64,000 bases of DNA. It comes from Streptosporangium carneum. Lineage in GTDB: Bacteria > Actinomycetota > Actinomycetes > Streptosporangiales > Streptosporangiaceae. Positions 26,277-34,279 of this stretch are shown one piece after another. The position numbers and the translations under genes were made by a program. The DNA lies in contig NZ_BSEV01000017.1 of the NCBI RefSeq assembly GCF_027922005.1, positions 62,001 through 126,000 of the forward strand. Reading direction: 5' to 3'. The notes beneath the pieces are model-generated. The model was not told the DNA's origin and did no database searches. It saw only the letters and a program-made list of their open reading frames with translations. The stretch's first letter is position 1. Every line of letters begins with the position of its first letter.

Positions 26277-27734
26277 ATGCTCAGGAACACTCTCGCCGCG
26301 ATCCTCCTCGCCCTCGCAACGCCGTCCGGCCATGTCCCCCCGCATGTCCCCCCGCATGTCCCCCCGCACGACGTCACCCCCGCGGCGGTGGACGCGTTCG
26401 TCGCGCGATACCTGCAGGCCACGGGGCTGCCCGGAGCCGCGGTCACGATCACCAGGGGGAAACGGATCGTCCACGCGGCCGGGTACGGCCGGACGGCGTC
26501 CGGCGACCCCGTGACCGCGGACACCCCCATGGCCGTCGCGTCGGTCAGCAAGTCCTTCACCTCCCTCGCCGTCATGCAACTGGTGGAGGAGAGCAGAGTC
26601 GACCTCGACAAGCCGGTGCACGAGTACCTCCCGGAGTTCACCATGGCGGATCCCAGAGCGACGAGGATCACCGTCCGGCAGCTGCTCAACCACACATCCG
26701 GCATGGCCGACTCGGCCTTCCACGAGAAGAGCCTGCCCCAGCCCGGCACGCTCCAGGGCGCGGTGGCACGCCTCAGGACGGCGAAGCTCGCCGCCGAACC
26801 GGGAACCGCTTTCAGTTACCACAACACCAACTACCAGGTCGCCGCGCGACTCGTCGAAGTCGTCGACGGCCGGCCGTTCGCCGCTTACCTCCGCGCGCGG
26901 GTGTTCGCGCCGCTCGGCATGCGCAACAGCACGACGATCGACACCGACCGCGACCTGCCCGGCAGCGCCCGCGGCCATCTGTACGTCCTCGGACAGACCG
27001 TCGCCGTGCCGGAACCCACCGGGTTCGGCAACGGCTCGGGCGGAGTTCTCAGCACCGCCGGGGACATGGCCCATTGGCTGATCGCGCAGAACAACGACAT
27101 CCTCTCCCCGCGCGGCGTCAGGGAGATGCGCACCCCGTCCCGGCAGAACGACGCCTACGCCCTTGGCTGGGTGATCGGCCGGACAGAGCGCGGCACCCCC
27201 GTCGTCCGGCACGACGGCGACCTCTTCACCTCCACGGCCGGGCAACTGCTGATGCCGCGATCGGGTTACGGCGTCGCGGTGATGGCCAACACCGGCATGG
27301 CCTTCGCCGACGCCGACGCCCTCATGGACGGCCTGGTCGCCCTGATCGAGGGAGACGCTCCCACGATCCCCTCCTCGACGCCCTACCTCGTCACCGACCT
27401 TCTGTTCACGCTGCTGACCCTGGCGACCGTCGGACTGGCCGGACGCGGCGTGGCTCGCTCCCGGAGGTGGGCGGCTCGCCGTACGGGATGGCAGCGCTGG
27501 CGACTGCTGCCCTTTTTGACACCGCTCGTCCTGTGCGCGTCGATCGTCCCCGTCTTCCGCCTGCTCTCCCGAGGCGGCGACATCATGTGGATCCAGGTCG
27601 TCTACCTCTACCCGACGTTCATGATGTGGCTGGTGACAGCTGCGATCGCGTGCACCGCGGTGACGGTCGCACGGCTCCTCGGCGCCGCGCGTCTTGGCCT
27701 GGAACTCCCGAAGCCACGGCGAACCGCAGAGTAG
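26277..27734 (+). CDS. Membrane-anchored beta-lactamase-fold serine hydrolase
   Basis: The 485-residue protein has a short signal sequence, the nucleophile motif SVSK (89-92), YHN in GTAFSYHNTNY, and HDG near residue 310 in place of KTG/HxG. After the catalytic domain, residues 365-475 form about three membrane segments, an arrangement common in actinobacterial class-C-type esterases/peptidases. It probably acts on the outer membrane face on a D-Ala peptide or ester. Residues 19-31 are HVPP repeats from a DNA repeat. Resistance to beta-lactams should not be assumed. Confidence 0.83.
   Translation: MLRNTLAAILLALATPSGHVPPHVPPHVPPHDVTPAAVDAFVARYLQATGLPGAAVTITRGKRIVHAAGYGRTASGDPVTADTPMAVASVSKSFTSLAVMQLVEESRVDLDKPVHEYLPEFTMADPRATRITVRQLLNHTSGMADSAFHEKSLPQPGTLQGAVARLRTAKLAAEPGTAFSYHNTNYQVAARLVEVVDGRPFAAYLRARVFAPLGMRNSTTIDTDRDLPGSARGHLYVLGQTVAVPEPTGFGNGSGGVLSTAGDMAHWLIAQNNDILSPRGVREMRTPSRQNDAYALGWVIGRTERGTPVVRHDGDLFTSTAGQLLMPRSGYGVAVMANTGMAFADADALMDGLVALIEGDAPTIPSSTPYLVTDLLFTLLTLATVGLAGRGVARSRRWAARRTGWQRWRLLPFLTPLVLCASIVPVFRLLSRGGDIMWIQVVYLYPTFMMWLVTAAIACTAVTVARLLGAARLGLELPKPRRTAE
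26331..26366 (+). repeat. Three perfect 12-bp tandem repeats inside the hydrolase signal region
   Basis: CATGTCCCCCCG is repeated three times without change, encoding HVPP repeats just after the signal sequence. Such perfect short repeats are prone to slippage in steps of four codons, keeping frame. Confidence 0.8.
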
Positions 27735-27903
27735 GCGGCCGAGGATCGTTTTCTGCGGCTTACGCCTCGGCGGGGCTCTTTGTGGCGCCGTGGTCGGGTG
27801 CGGCCGCCCATCGGTCTCCAGGTACACAGCGAAGCATCGGCCGCCACAGCCGGATATGACGTCCTGACTGTGGCGGCCCGCGCTTCGGCGGTCGGTCGGC
27901 GCG

Positions 27904-29421
27904 TCAGTGGCCGCCGGACAGTTCCCCGGACAACGCGCCGTGCATGCGGGCGCTGGGCTGGTTCAGCCCGACGATGCGCACGGTCTTGCCGCGGGCGGCG
28001 TACTTGGCCTCGACGGCGTCCAGGGCGGCGACGGAGGAGGCGTCCCAGATGTGGGCGTCGGTCAGGTCGATGACCACGTCGTCGGGGTCGGTGGCGTAGT
28101 CGAACTGGGTGATGAGGTCGTTGCTGGAGGCGAAGAACAGCTCACCGGTCACGGCGTAGACGACCTGGCCGCCGTCGGGGTCGACGACGGCGGAGACCTC
28201 GGCCAGGTGCGCCACCCGGCGGGCGAAGATGACCAGGCCGGTCAGGGAGCCGACGACGACGCCGATGGCCAGGTTGTGGGTGGCGACCACGACGGCGACG
28301 GTGACGGCCATGACGCCGATCTCGCCTGCGGGCATGCGCTTGAGGGTGGCCGGGGCGATGGAGTGCCAGTCGAAGGTGGAGAAGGAGACCAGGATCATGA
28401 CGGCGACCAGGGCGGCCATCGGTATCCGGGAGACCAGCGGGCCGAAGACGATGCACAAGACCATGAGCAGGACGCCGGCGGTGAAGGTGGACAGGCGGGT
28501 GCGCGCGCCGTTCTTCACGTTGATCATGGTCTGGCCGATCATGGCGCAGCCGCCCATGCCGCCGAACAGGCCGGTGACGATGTTGGCGACGCCCTGCCCG
28601 ATGGACTCACGGGTTTTGGAGGAGTGCGTGTCGGTGAGGCCGTCGACCAGTTTGGCGGTCATCAGCGACTCCATGAGCCCGACCAGGGCGAACCCGACCG
28701 CGTACGGAGCGATGAGCGTGAGCGTGTCCAGGGTGAAAGGCACGTCGGGCAGGCCGGGGACGGGCAGCGCCGACGGCAGGGCGCCGCGGTCGCCGACGGT
28801 GGGCACGGCCAGGTGGGCGCCGACGGTCAACGCGGTGAGTGCGGCGATGGAGACCAGCGGCGCCGGGATCACCTTGGTGAGGCGAGGCAGCACGATCATC
28901 AGTGCCAGCGCGCCGCCGACCAGGGGGTAGACGATCCAGGGCACGCCGATGAGTTCGGGCACCTGCGCCATGAAGATCAAGATGGCCAGGGCGTTGACAA
29001 AGCCGACCATCACGCTGCGCGGGACGAAACGCATCAGCCGGGCCACGCCGAGCGCGCCGAGCAGGATCTGGATGAGGCCGCCGAGAATGACGGTGGCGAC
29101 CAGGTAGCCCAGGCCGTGCTCACGCGCCAGCGGGGCGACGACCAGGGCGATGGCGCCGGTGGCGGCGGAGATCATGGCGGGACGGCCGCCGACGACGGCG
29201 ATGACGACGGCCATGGTGAAGGAGGCGAACAACCCGATGCTGGGGTCGACCCCGGCGATGATGGAGAACGAGATCGCCTCAGGGATCAGGGCAAGGGCGA
29301 CGACCAGGCCCGACAAGATCTCGGTGCGGGCCACCGAGGGCTTCAGCCATTCGGGGCGGCCGGGCCGCAGGCGAGCGGCCAGGGACGAGGATGGACGGGC
29401 GGGCACAGACGAGCTAGACAA
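27904..29421 (-). CDS. SulP-family (SLC26) anion transporter with STAS domain
   Basis: The 505-residue protein has an N-terminal transmembrane domain with ALIPEAISFSIIAGVDPSIG and the SulP signature region, and a C-terminal STAS domain of about 100 residues (VIDLTDAHIWDASSVAALDA). I chose the TTG at 29421 because AAGGA lies six bases before it; the frame stays open to an ATG at 29583 but that extension is low-complexity Pro/Ser/Arg. SulP proteins carry sulfate, bicarbonate or other anions. Its position beside sulfur genes suggests sulfate or sulfite, but bicarbonate is possible. Confidence 0.87.
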   Translation of the reverse strand: MSSSSVPARPSSSLAARLRPGRPEWLKPSVARTEILSGLVVALALIPEAISFSIIAGVDPSIGLFASFTMAVVIAVVGGRPAMISAATGAIALVVAPLAREHGLGYLVATVILGGLIQILLGALGVARLMRFVPRSVMVGFVNALAILIFMAQVPELIGVPWIVYPLVGGALALMIVLPRLTKVIPAPLVSIAALTALTVGAHLAVPTVGDRGALPSALPVPGLPDVPFTLDTLTLIAPYAVGFALVGLMESLMTAKLVDGLTDTHSSKTRESIGQGVANIVTGLFGGMGGCAMIGQTMINVKNGARTRLSTFTAGVLLMVLCIVFGPLVSRIPMAALVAVMILVSFSTFDWHSIAPATLKRMPAGEIGVMAVTVAVVVATHNLAIGVVVGSLTGLVIFARRVAHLAEVSAVVDPDGGQVVYAVTGELFFASSNDLITQFDYATDPDDVVIDLTDAHIWDASSVAALDAVEAKYAARGKTVRIVGLNQPSARMHGALSGELSGGH

Positions 29422-29932
29422 CAGGCGTCCTTCAACAGGGAGCGGCCCCTCACGGGGGGCGGCGGGCGGCGTGCCGCCGACCGGGACAGGCGGCTGCAGG
29501 GAAGAAGCGGCCGGGCGGAGGCCGCAGGGGCAGGATCGCGGCGCGCAAATCGAAGAGGGTGGCGGGCCGGGCGACGACGACATCGGCGGCGCCGCCGCGG
29601 ACAGGTCACGGCGGGCAGCAGGCGGTGATGATCAAAGGCATGCGCGCGTCGATGTTCCTTCTGTGACGGGGGCGGCGCTCGGCCCGGCGCCGGTGCGTGT
29701 CGTGGGCCGGAGGGCAGAACTGCGGTATATCCGGTCTGTGCCGGAACGCCCTAGCGTGGCCCGGCCGTCGGCAACTCTACCTTAACGTTAGGGTAGAGAT
29801 CTGGCGGGGTCGGTACGGTCACCCGCGCCGCCCTACCAGCTGAGCAGTGAGGTCGTGCAGAAGATGGACGTGTCGGCACCTTCCGCCACCCGGGGTGAAG
29901 TTCCGGCTCCGGCAGGAGGCGGCGGAGATCAC
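29422..29932. other. Long divergent leader between SulP and MerR genes
   Basis: The region has no convincing gene; an open frame on the minus strand extends the SulP N-terminus but is low complexity. It holds the 24-bp palindrome at 29775-29798 and so probably contains the promoters of both genes. Confidence 0.45.
29775..29798. promoter_or_regulatory. 24-bp near-perfect palindrome, candidate MerR site
   Basis: The arms CTCTACCTTAAC and GTTAGGGTAGAG match except for one pair. MerR-family activators typically bind long dyads of this shape lying in a stretched promoter spacer. It is 134 bp upstream of the MerR start. Confidence 0.55.
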
Positions 29933-30334
29933 ATGCACATCGGGCAGGTGGCGGCGCGGACCGAGCTGTCGCTGCGGACCATCCGGCACTACGACGAGGT
30001 CGGCCTGGTGCGGCCCTCGGCGCGCAGCCAGGGCGGCTTTCGCCTGTACACCGAAGCCGACGTGGCGCGGCTGATGGTGATCCGCCGGATGAAGCCGCTG
30101 GGCTTCACCCTGGAGGAGATGGGCGAGCTGCTGGCCGTCACCGACCGGCTCGACGCGGGCGGCGCGGCGGCCCCGGAGGCGGCCGAGCGCGAGCGGTTGC
30201 TGGCGCGGCTGGGCCGCTTCGAGCGGGCTGCCCACGAGCGCTGCGAGGCGCTGCGCACCCAGCTGAGCCGGGCCGAGGAGTTCGCCGCCGACCTGCGGCG
30301 GCGTGCCGGCCAGCTGACCGGCGACAACGCTTGA
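29933..30334 (+). CDS. MerR-family transcriptional regulator
   Basis: The 133-residue protein starts MHIGQVAARTELSLRTIRHY, a standard MerR HTH, preceded by GGAG at good spacing; an upstream in-frame ATG at 29855 would add a non-homologous extension. The second helix pair is RSQGGFRLYTEADVARL. A long dimerisation helix follows (about 75-130). It contains no Cys in the C-terminal region, so thiol or metal sensing in the MerR/SoxR manner is unlikely. It may regulate the divergent SulP gene. Confidence 0.85.
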   Translation: MHIGQVAARTELSLRTIRHYDEVGLVRPSARSQGGFRLYTEADVARLMVIRRMKPLGFTLEEMGELLAVTDRLDAGGAAAPEAAERERLLARLGRFERAAHERCEALRTQLSRAEEFAADLRRRAGQLTGDNA

Positions 30335-30483
30335 ACGCCGCCGCGGCCATTCCGCGGGGTGGGCGCCTCGGTGAGGATGGCCGTCAGGCAGTCCGCGCCC
30401 GGGGCGATGCGGCTCTGCCACCAGAGTCCGGCCGCGCCGACGCTGTCGCCGGCTCTCAGACGATGGCTCTCAGGTGATGGCTC

Positions 30484-30807
30484 TCAGCTGCCTGGGCGCC
30501 AGGGCGCGCTCGGGTTCACGGGGCGGGCCTTGCCGCTGACCTGCAGCGCGTAGGTCGGCCGGTCACGGCCGGGCACCGGGCCGAGGTAGAGATGGCCGGT
30601 CAGGTGGCACCAGGCGGGCAGATCCAGCGGCGCGGCCGGGTCGGCGGTGATCACCCGCACCACGCTGCCCGCCTCCAGCCCGGCGACGAGGCGGGCCAGC
30701 CGGATGAGCAGCAGCACGCAGCGCGCGTCGCCGCCGTCCAGCACCACCTCCGCCGCAGACGCAGTGGATGCCGGCTGGTCGCCGGACACGTCGCCGAGGC
30801 TGGTCAT
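30484..30807 (-). CDS. TusA-like sulfur-carrier family protein
   Basis: The 107-residue protein matches the TusA/SirA fold: LDGGDARCVLLLIRLARLV carries the conserved Cys at the start of the first long helix, followed by GLEAGSVVRVITADPAAPLD and a C-terminal strand (TYALQV). TusA proteins accept persulfide sulfur on that Cys. It begins at an ATG overlapping the stop of the ArsR-rhodanese gene, so sulfur transfer between the two products is likely. The extended C-terminus with WCHLTGHLYLG is unlike E. coli TusA. Confidence 0.7.
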   Translation of the reverse strand: MTSLGDVSGDQPASTASAAEVVLDGGDARCVLLLIRLARLVAGLEAGSVVRVITADPAAPLDLPAWCHLTGHLYLGPVPGRDRPTYALQVSGKARPVNPSAPWRPGS

Positions 30808-31466
30808 GCGGCCACCGGGAAACCGGCCAGGCGCCATTCGAGCATGCCGTCGCTGAGGCGGATCGCGCGCCGTCCGCGGCCGGCCAGCAGGCGGACCGCG
30901 TCGTAGGCCAGCACACAGTACTCACCGCGGCAGTACACGATGATCTCGCAGTCTTCGGGCAGCTCGTTGATCCGGTCGGCCAGCTCCCCCACCGGGATGC
31001 CGACCGCGCCGGGGATGTGCCCGGCCAGATACTCCTCCACCGGGCGGACATCGAGCACCACGACGTCGCCTGCCCGCAGGCGGGCGCTCAGCTCCTCACG
31101 GGTGACCTCGGTGGTGCCGTCATCGCCGAGGTAGGCGTCGCGGGCGGCGGGCACGGCGGCCTGGTGGTTCTCGGCCACCTTGCGCAGCAGCGCGAACAGC
31201 AGGGCGACGTCGTCGCCGGCAAGCCGGTAGTGGACGCGCACCCCCTCGCGCCGGATCGCGACGAACCCGGCTTGCTTGAGCGTCTGCAGATGCGCCGACG
31301 CGGTCGTCAGGTTCAGCCCGGCGGCCTTGGCCAGGGCGTCGACGGTCCGCTCCCCCTGGGCCAGCAGCTCGAGCAATTCCAGCCGCTTGCCGCTGGCCAG
31401 CGCCTTGCCGCTGACCGCGAACGCGTCGTACAGCTGCGCCTTGGGGCGCGTGGGGACCTCCGCCAT
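30804..31466 (-). CDS. ArsR HTH-rhodanese fusion regulator
   Basis: The 220-residue protein joins an ArsR winged helix (about 12-105; TVDALAKAAGLNLTTASAHL) to a rhodanese domain (about 120-218) with active-site loop CRGEYC (Cys179, Cys184). The HTH part has no Cys, so any sulfur sensing must use the rhodanese. I chose the second ATG (31466), which follows GGAGG by five bases; the first, at 31478, has no such site. It is divergent from the CstB-like gene and probably represses it until persulfides accumulate. Confidence 0.83.
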   Translation of the reverse strand: MAEVPTRPKAQLYDAFAVSGKALASGKRLELLELLAQGERTVDALAKAAGLNLTTASAHLQTLKQAGFVAIRREGVRVHYRLAGDDVALLFALLRKVAENHQAAVPAARDAYLGDDGTTEVTREELSARLRAGDVVVLDVRPVEEYLAGHIPGAVGIPVGELADRINELPEDCEIIVYCRGEYCVLAYDAVRLLAGRGRRAIRLSDGMLEWRLAGFPVAA

Positions 31467-31471
31467 GGCAT

Positions 31472-31489
31472 CCTCCATAAATCCATGGA
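31472..31489. promoter_or_regulatory. Imperfect AT-rich dyad upstream of the ArsR-rhodanese gene
   Basis: The sequence is centred on TCCATGGA with partly matching AT-rich flanks (ATAAATCCATGGAATATT). It lies immediately upstream of the chosen start of the regulator and is the only AT-rich dyad in the divergent region. The call as an ArsR operator is weak. Confidence 0.35.
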
Positions 31490-31563
31490 ATATTGTAAAT
31501 GAAGATGAGGGGCATGCTCACACGCTCTCTCGGCCCATCTCGCACGGATCTGAAAGGACTGCC

Positions 31564-32940
31564 GTGGGGTTCGCTGACGACCATCTGATCCCGCTGGTCG
31601 ACGAGGGGCTGGGCAACAGCGCCTATCTCGTCGACGCGGGCGGCGGCCGCGCGCTGGCCGTGGACGCCAGCCGTGACCTGCGCGCCCTGTACGCCGCCAC
31701 CCGGCGGCGCGGCCTGACGGTCGCGTGGGCGGCCGACACGCACCTGCACGCCGACTTCCTGTCCGGCGCCGTCCAGCTCGGCCACGAATTCGGCGCCACC
31801 GTGCTGGCCTCGGCCGCCGGGCACCGGGTGTTCCCGCACCGCGGCCTGGCCGACGGCGACGAGGTCGATCTGGGCGGGCTGAGGCTGCGCGCGCTGGCCA
31901 CGCCCGGCCACACCGATGAGCACCTGTCGTTCCTGCTGCTGGACGGCGACCGCGAGATGGGGGTGTTCACCGGCGGGTCGCTGATCGTGAACTCCGCCGC
32001 CCGCACCGACCTGCTCGGCACCGAGCGTACCGAGGAACTGGCCCGCGCCCAGTACCGGTCCCTGCGCCGGCTGGCCGCCCTGCCGCAGGAGACCACGGTG
32101 TGGCCCACCCATGGCGCGGGCTCGTTCTGCTCGGCCCCGCCCGGTACCGAGCGCACCACCACCATCGGCGCCCAGAAGCAGACCAACGCGCTGCTGGCCG
32201 CGCCGGACGAGGACACCTTCGTCCGCCGGCTGGTGGCGAGCCTGGGCTCCTGTCCCGCCTACTTCGCCCGGCTGAGCGAGCGCAACCGGTGCGGCCCCGC
32301 CGTCCTGACCCGCCCCCCAGCGCTGCCCGCCCTGGAGGCCGAGCGCGTCCGGGCGCTGCTCGCCGACGGCGGCCAGGTCGTCGACGTCCGCCCCGCGGCC
32401 GCGTTCGCCGCCGGGCACATCCCCGGCGCGCTGTCCATCCGGCTGCGCGAGCAGTTCGCCACCTGGCTGGGCTGGCTGCTGCCCGACACCGTCCCCCTGG
32501 CCTTCGTGGTCGGTGACGGCCAGAACGCGGAGGAGGTCGTCTGGCAGGCGTACAAGATCGGCTATGAGCGGCTGGCCGGGCACCTGGCCGGCGGCATGCC
32601 CGCCTGGCGGGCCGCGGGCGGAGCCGAGGCCACCACGGCGTTCGTCACCGCCGGCCAGGCCCCGGACGGCCCGTACCTCGACGTGCGGCAGGAAGCCGAG
32701 TACGCCGCCGGGCACGTACCCGGAGCACTGCACCTCGAACTCGGCGATCTGGCCGAGCACGCCGCCGACGCCCCGGCCGGAGCGGTGGTGGCCTGCGGGC
32801 ACGGCGAGCGGGCCATGACGGCCGCGAGCCTGCTGGAACGCGCCGGACACACCGGCGTGAGCGTCCTCGACGGCGGCCCGGCCGAGTACGCCGCCGCTCA
32901 CGGCATGCGGCTCGAGGCCGCCGACGGCGGTGACCGGTGA
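31564..32940 (+). CDS. CstB-like persulfide dioxygenase-rhodanese fusion
   Basis: The 458-residue protein has a metallo-beta-lactamase domain (1-250), a rhodanese domain without active-site Cys (about 265-355; loop VVGDGQNAEE) and a rhodanese with Cys411 in ACGHGER. This order matches CstB, which oxidises persulfides. Metal ligands visible are His60 and His62 (THLHADF), His116 (PGHTDEH) and His183 (PTHGAG). Where ETHE1 has its Asp iron ligand (TGDALL), this protein has TGGSL with Gly138. The GTG start follows AAAGGA at five bases. It is the first gene of an operon with an MFS transporter. Confidence 0.82.
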   Translation: MGFADDHLIPLVDEGLGNSAYLVDAGGGRALAVDASRDLRALYAATRRRGLTVAWAADTHLHADFLSGAVQLGHEFGATVLASAAGHRVFPHRGLADGDEVDLGGLRLRALATPGHTDEHLSFLLLDGDREMGVFTGGSLIVNSAARTDLLGTERTEELARAQYRSLRRLAALPQETTVWPTHGAGSFCSAPPGTERTTTIGAQKQTNALLAAPDEDTFVRRLVASLGSCPAYFARLSERNRCGPAVLTRPPALPALEAERVRALLADGGQVVDVRPAAAFAAGHIPGALSIRLREQFATWLGWLLPDTVPLAFVVGDGQNAEEVVWQAYKIGYERLAGHLAGGMPAWRAAGGAEATTAFVTAGQAPDGPYLDVRQEAEYAAGHVPGALHLELGDLAEHAADAPAGAVVACGHGERAMTAASLLERAGHTGVSVLDGGPAEYAAAHGMRLEAADGGDR

Positions 32941-34178
32941 GCACCGTCACCATCCCACCGGTGCGGCTCGGCCTGGCCGAGAACCGGCTGCAGTTCGCCC
33001 TGCTCGTCATCGTCAACATCTGCGTCGGTGGCCTGGTCGGGCTGGAGCGCACCACCGTGCCGCTGCTCGGCACCGAGGTGTTCGGCCTGACCAGCGACCT
33101 GGCGGTGTTCTCCTTCATCATCGCCTTCGGCCTGACCAAAGCGCTGACCAACCTCGCCGCGGGCGCGCTGACCGCCCGCTTCACCCGCAGGCGGCTCCTG
33201 GTCGCCGGATGGCTGATCGGCACGCCGGTGCCGTTCATGCTGGCGTGGGGGCCCTCGTGGTGGTGGATCGTCGCGGCGAATCTGCTGCTCGGCCTCAACC
33301 AGGGCCTGACCTGGTCGATGACCGTCAACATGAAGATCGACCTGGTCGGCCCGGCCCGCCGCGGGCTGGCGACCGGGCTCAACGAAGCCGCCGGCTACAC
33401 CGCGGTCGGCGTCACCGCGCTGCTGACCGGCTATCTGGCCACCGCCTACGGGCTGCGCCCGGCTCCTGAGCTCATCGGCGTCGTCTTCGTCGCCGCCGGA
33501 CTGATCCTCTCGTTGATCGTCCGCGACACCGCCGCCCACGTCGCCCTCGAACTCGCCCAGCACCCCGCGCCGCTGCCCGGCGGCGAGAACACCGGCCTGG
33601 CTCACACCTTCGCCCGCGCCTCCTGGCACGAGCGCTCGCTGCGCGGCGCCAGCCAGGCCGGCCTGGTCAACAACCTCAACGACGGCCTGACCTGGGGTGT
33701 GTTCCCGCTGCTGTTCACCGACCACGGCCTCGGCCTGGCCGCCGTCGGCCTGATCAAGGGCCTGTATCCGATCCTGTGGGGCGTCGGGCAGATCCCCACC
33801 GGCCATCTGGCCGACCGCATCGGCCGCAAACCCCTCATCGTGTCCGGCATGCTGGTGCAGGCCGCCGGGTTCGTCCTCGCCCTGGTGCTGCTGGAGCGCC
33901 CCCTGCTGGCCGGGATCACCTCGGCCGCCGTGCTCGGCCTGGGCACCGCCATGGTCTACCCTGCGCTGATCGCCTCGGTCTCCGACCACGCCCACCCCGC
34001 CTGGCGCGCAGGCGCACTGGGCATCTACCGGTTCTGGCGCGACATCGGCTATGCCGCCGGCGCCCTGATCGCCGGCCTCCTGGCCGACGCCTTCGGCCTG
34101 GAGGCCACCGTCATCGCCGCCGCCGCGCTCACCGCCGCCTCCGGCCTGCTCGCCGCCCGCTGGATCACCGACCGGTGA
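32937..34178 (+). CDS. MFS transporter linked to the CstB-like gene
   Basis: The 413-residue protein has 12 predicted membrane segments. Motif-A-like sequences occur twice: ARFTRRRLLVAGW after TM2 and DRIGRKPLIVSGM after TM8. The GTG start overlaps the CstB-like stop. Co-transcription with a persulfide oxidation enzyme suggests it moves a small sulfur anion such as thiosulfate or sulfite, but that is inference. Confidence 0.85.
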   Translation: MSTVTIPPVRLGLAENRLQFALLVIVNICVGGLVGLERTTVPLLGTEVFGLTSDLAVFSFIIAFGLTKALTNLAAGALTARFTRRRLLVAGWLIGTPVPFMLAWGPSWWWIVAANLLLGLNQGLTWSMTVNMKIDLVGPARRGLATGLNEAAGYTAVGVTALLTGYLATAYGLRPAPELIGVVFVAAGLILSLIVRDTAAHVALELAQHPAPLPGGENTGLAHTFARASWHERSLRGASQAGLVNNLNDGLTWGVFPLLFTDHGLGLAAVGLIKGLYPILWGVGQIPTGHLADRIGRKPLIVSGMLVQAAGFVLALVLLERPLLAGITSAAVLGLGTAMVYPALIASVSDHAHPAWRAGALGIYRFWRDIGYAAGALIAGLLADAFGLEATVIAAAALTAASGLLAARWITDR

Positions 34179-34279
34179 CGGGGCCGAGCCTGTGACGCCC
34201 TGGCTCCTGGACGAACATCGCGGCGGAAATGGTGGGGGCGGACGAAGCCCGGCACTCTCGTTTTCAGCAGGATGAACGA

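Noticed and set aside
29422..29583. N-terminal extension of the SulP transporter to an ATG at 29583
   Set aside because: The 54 residues are low-complexity and a TTG with AAGGA fits better; kept only as an alternative.
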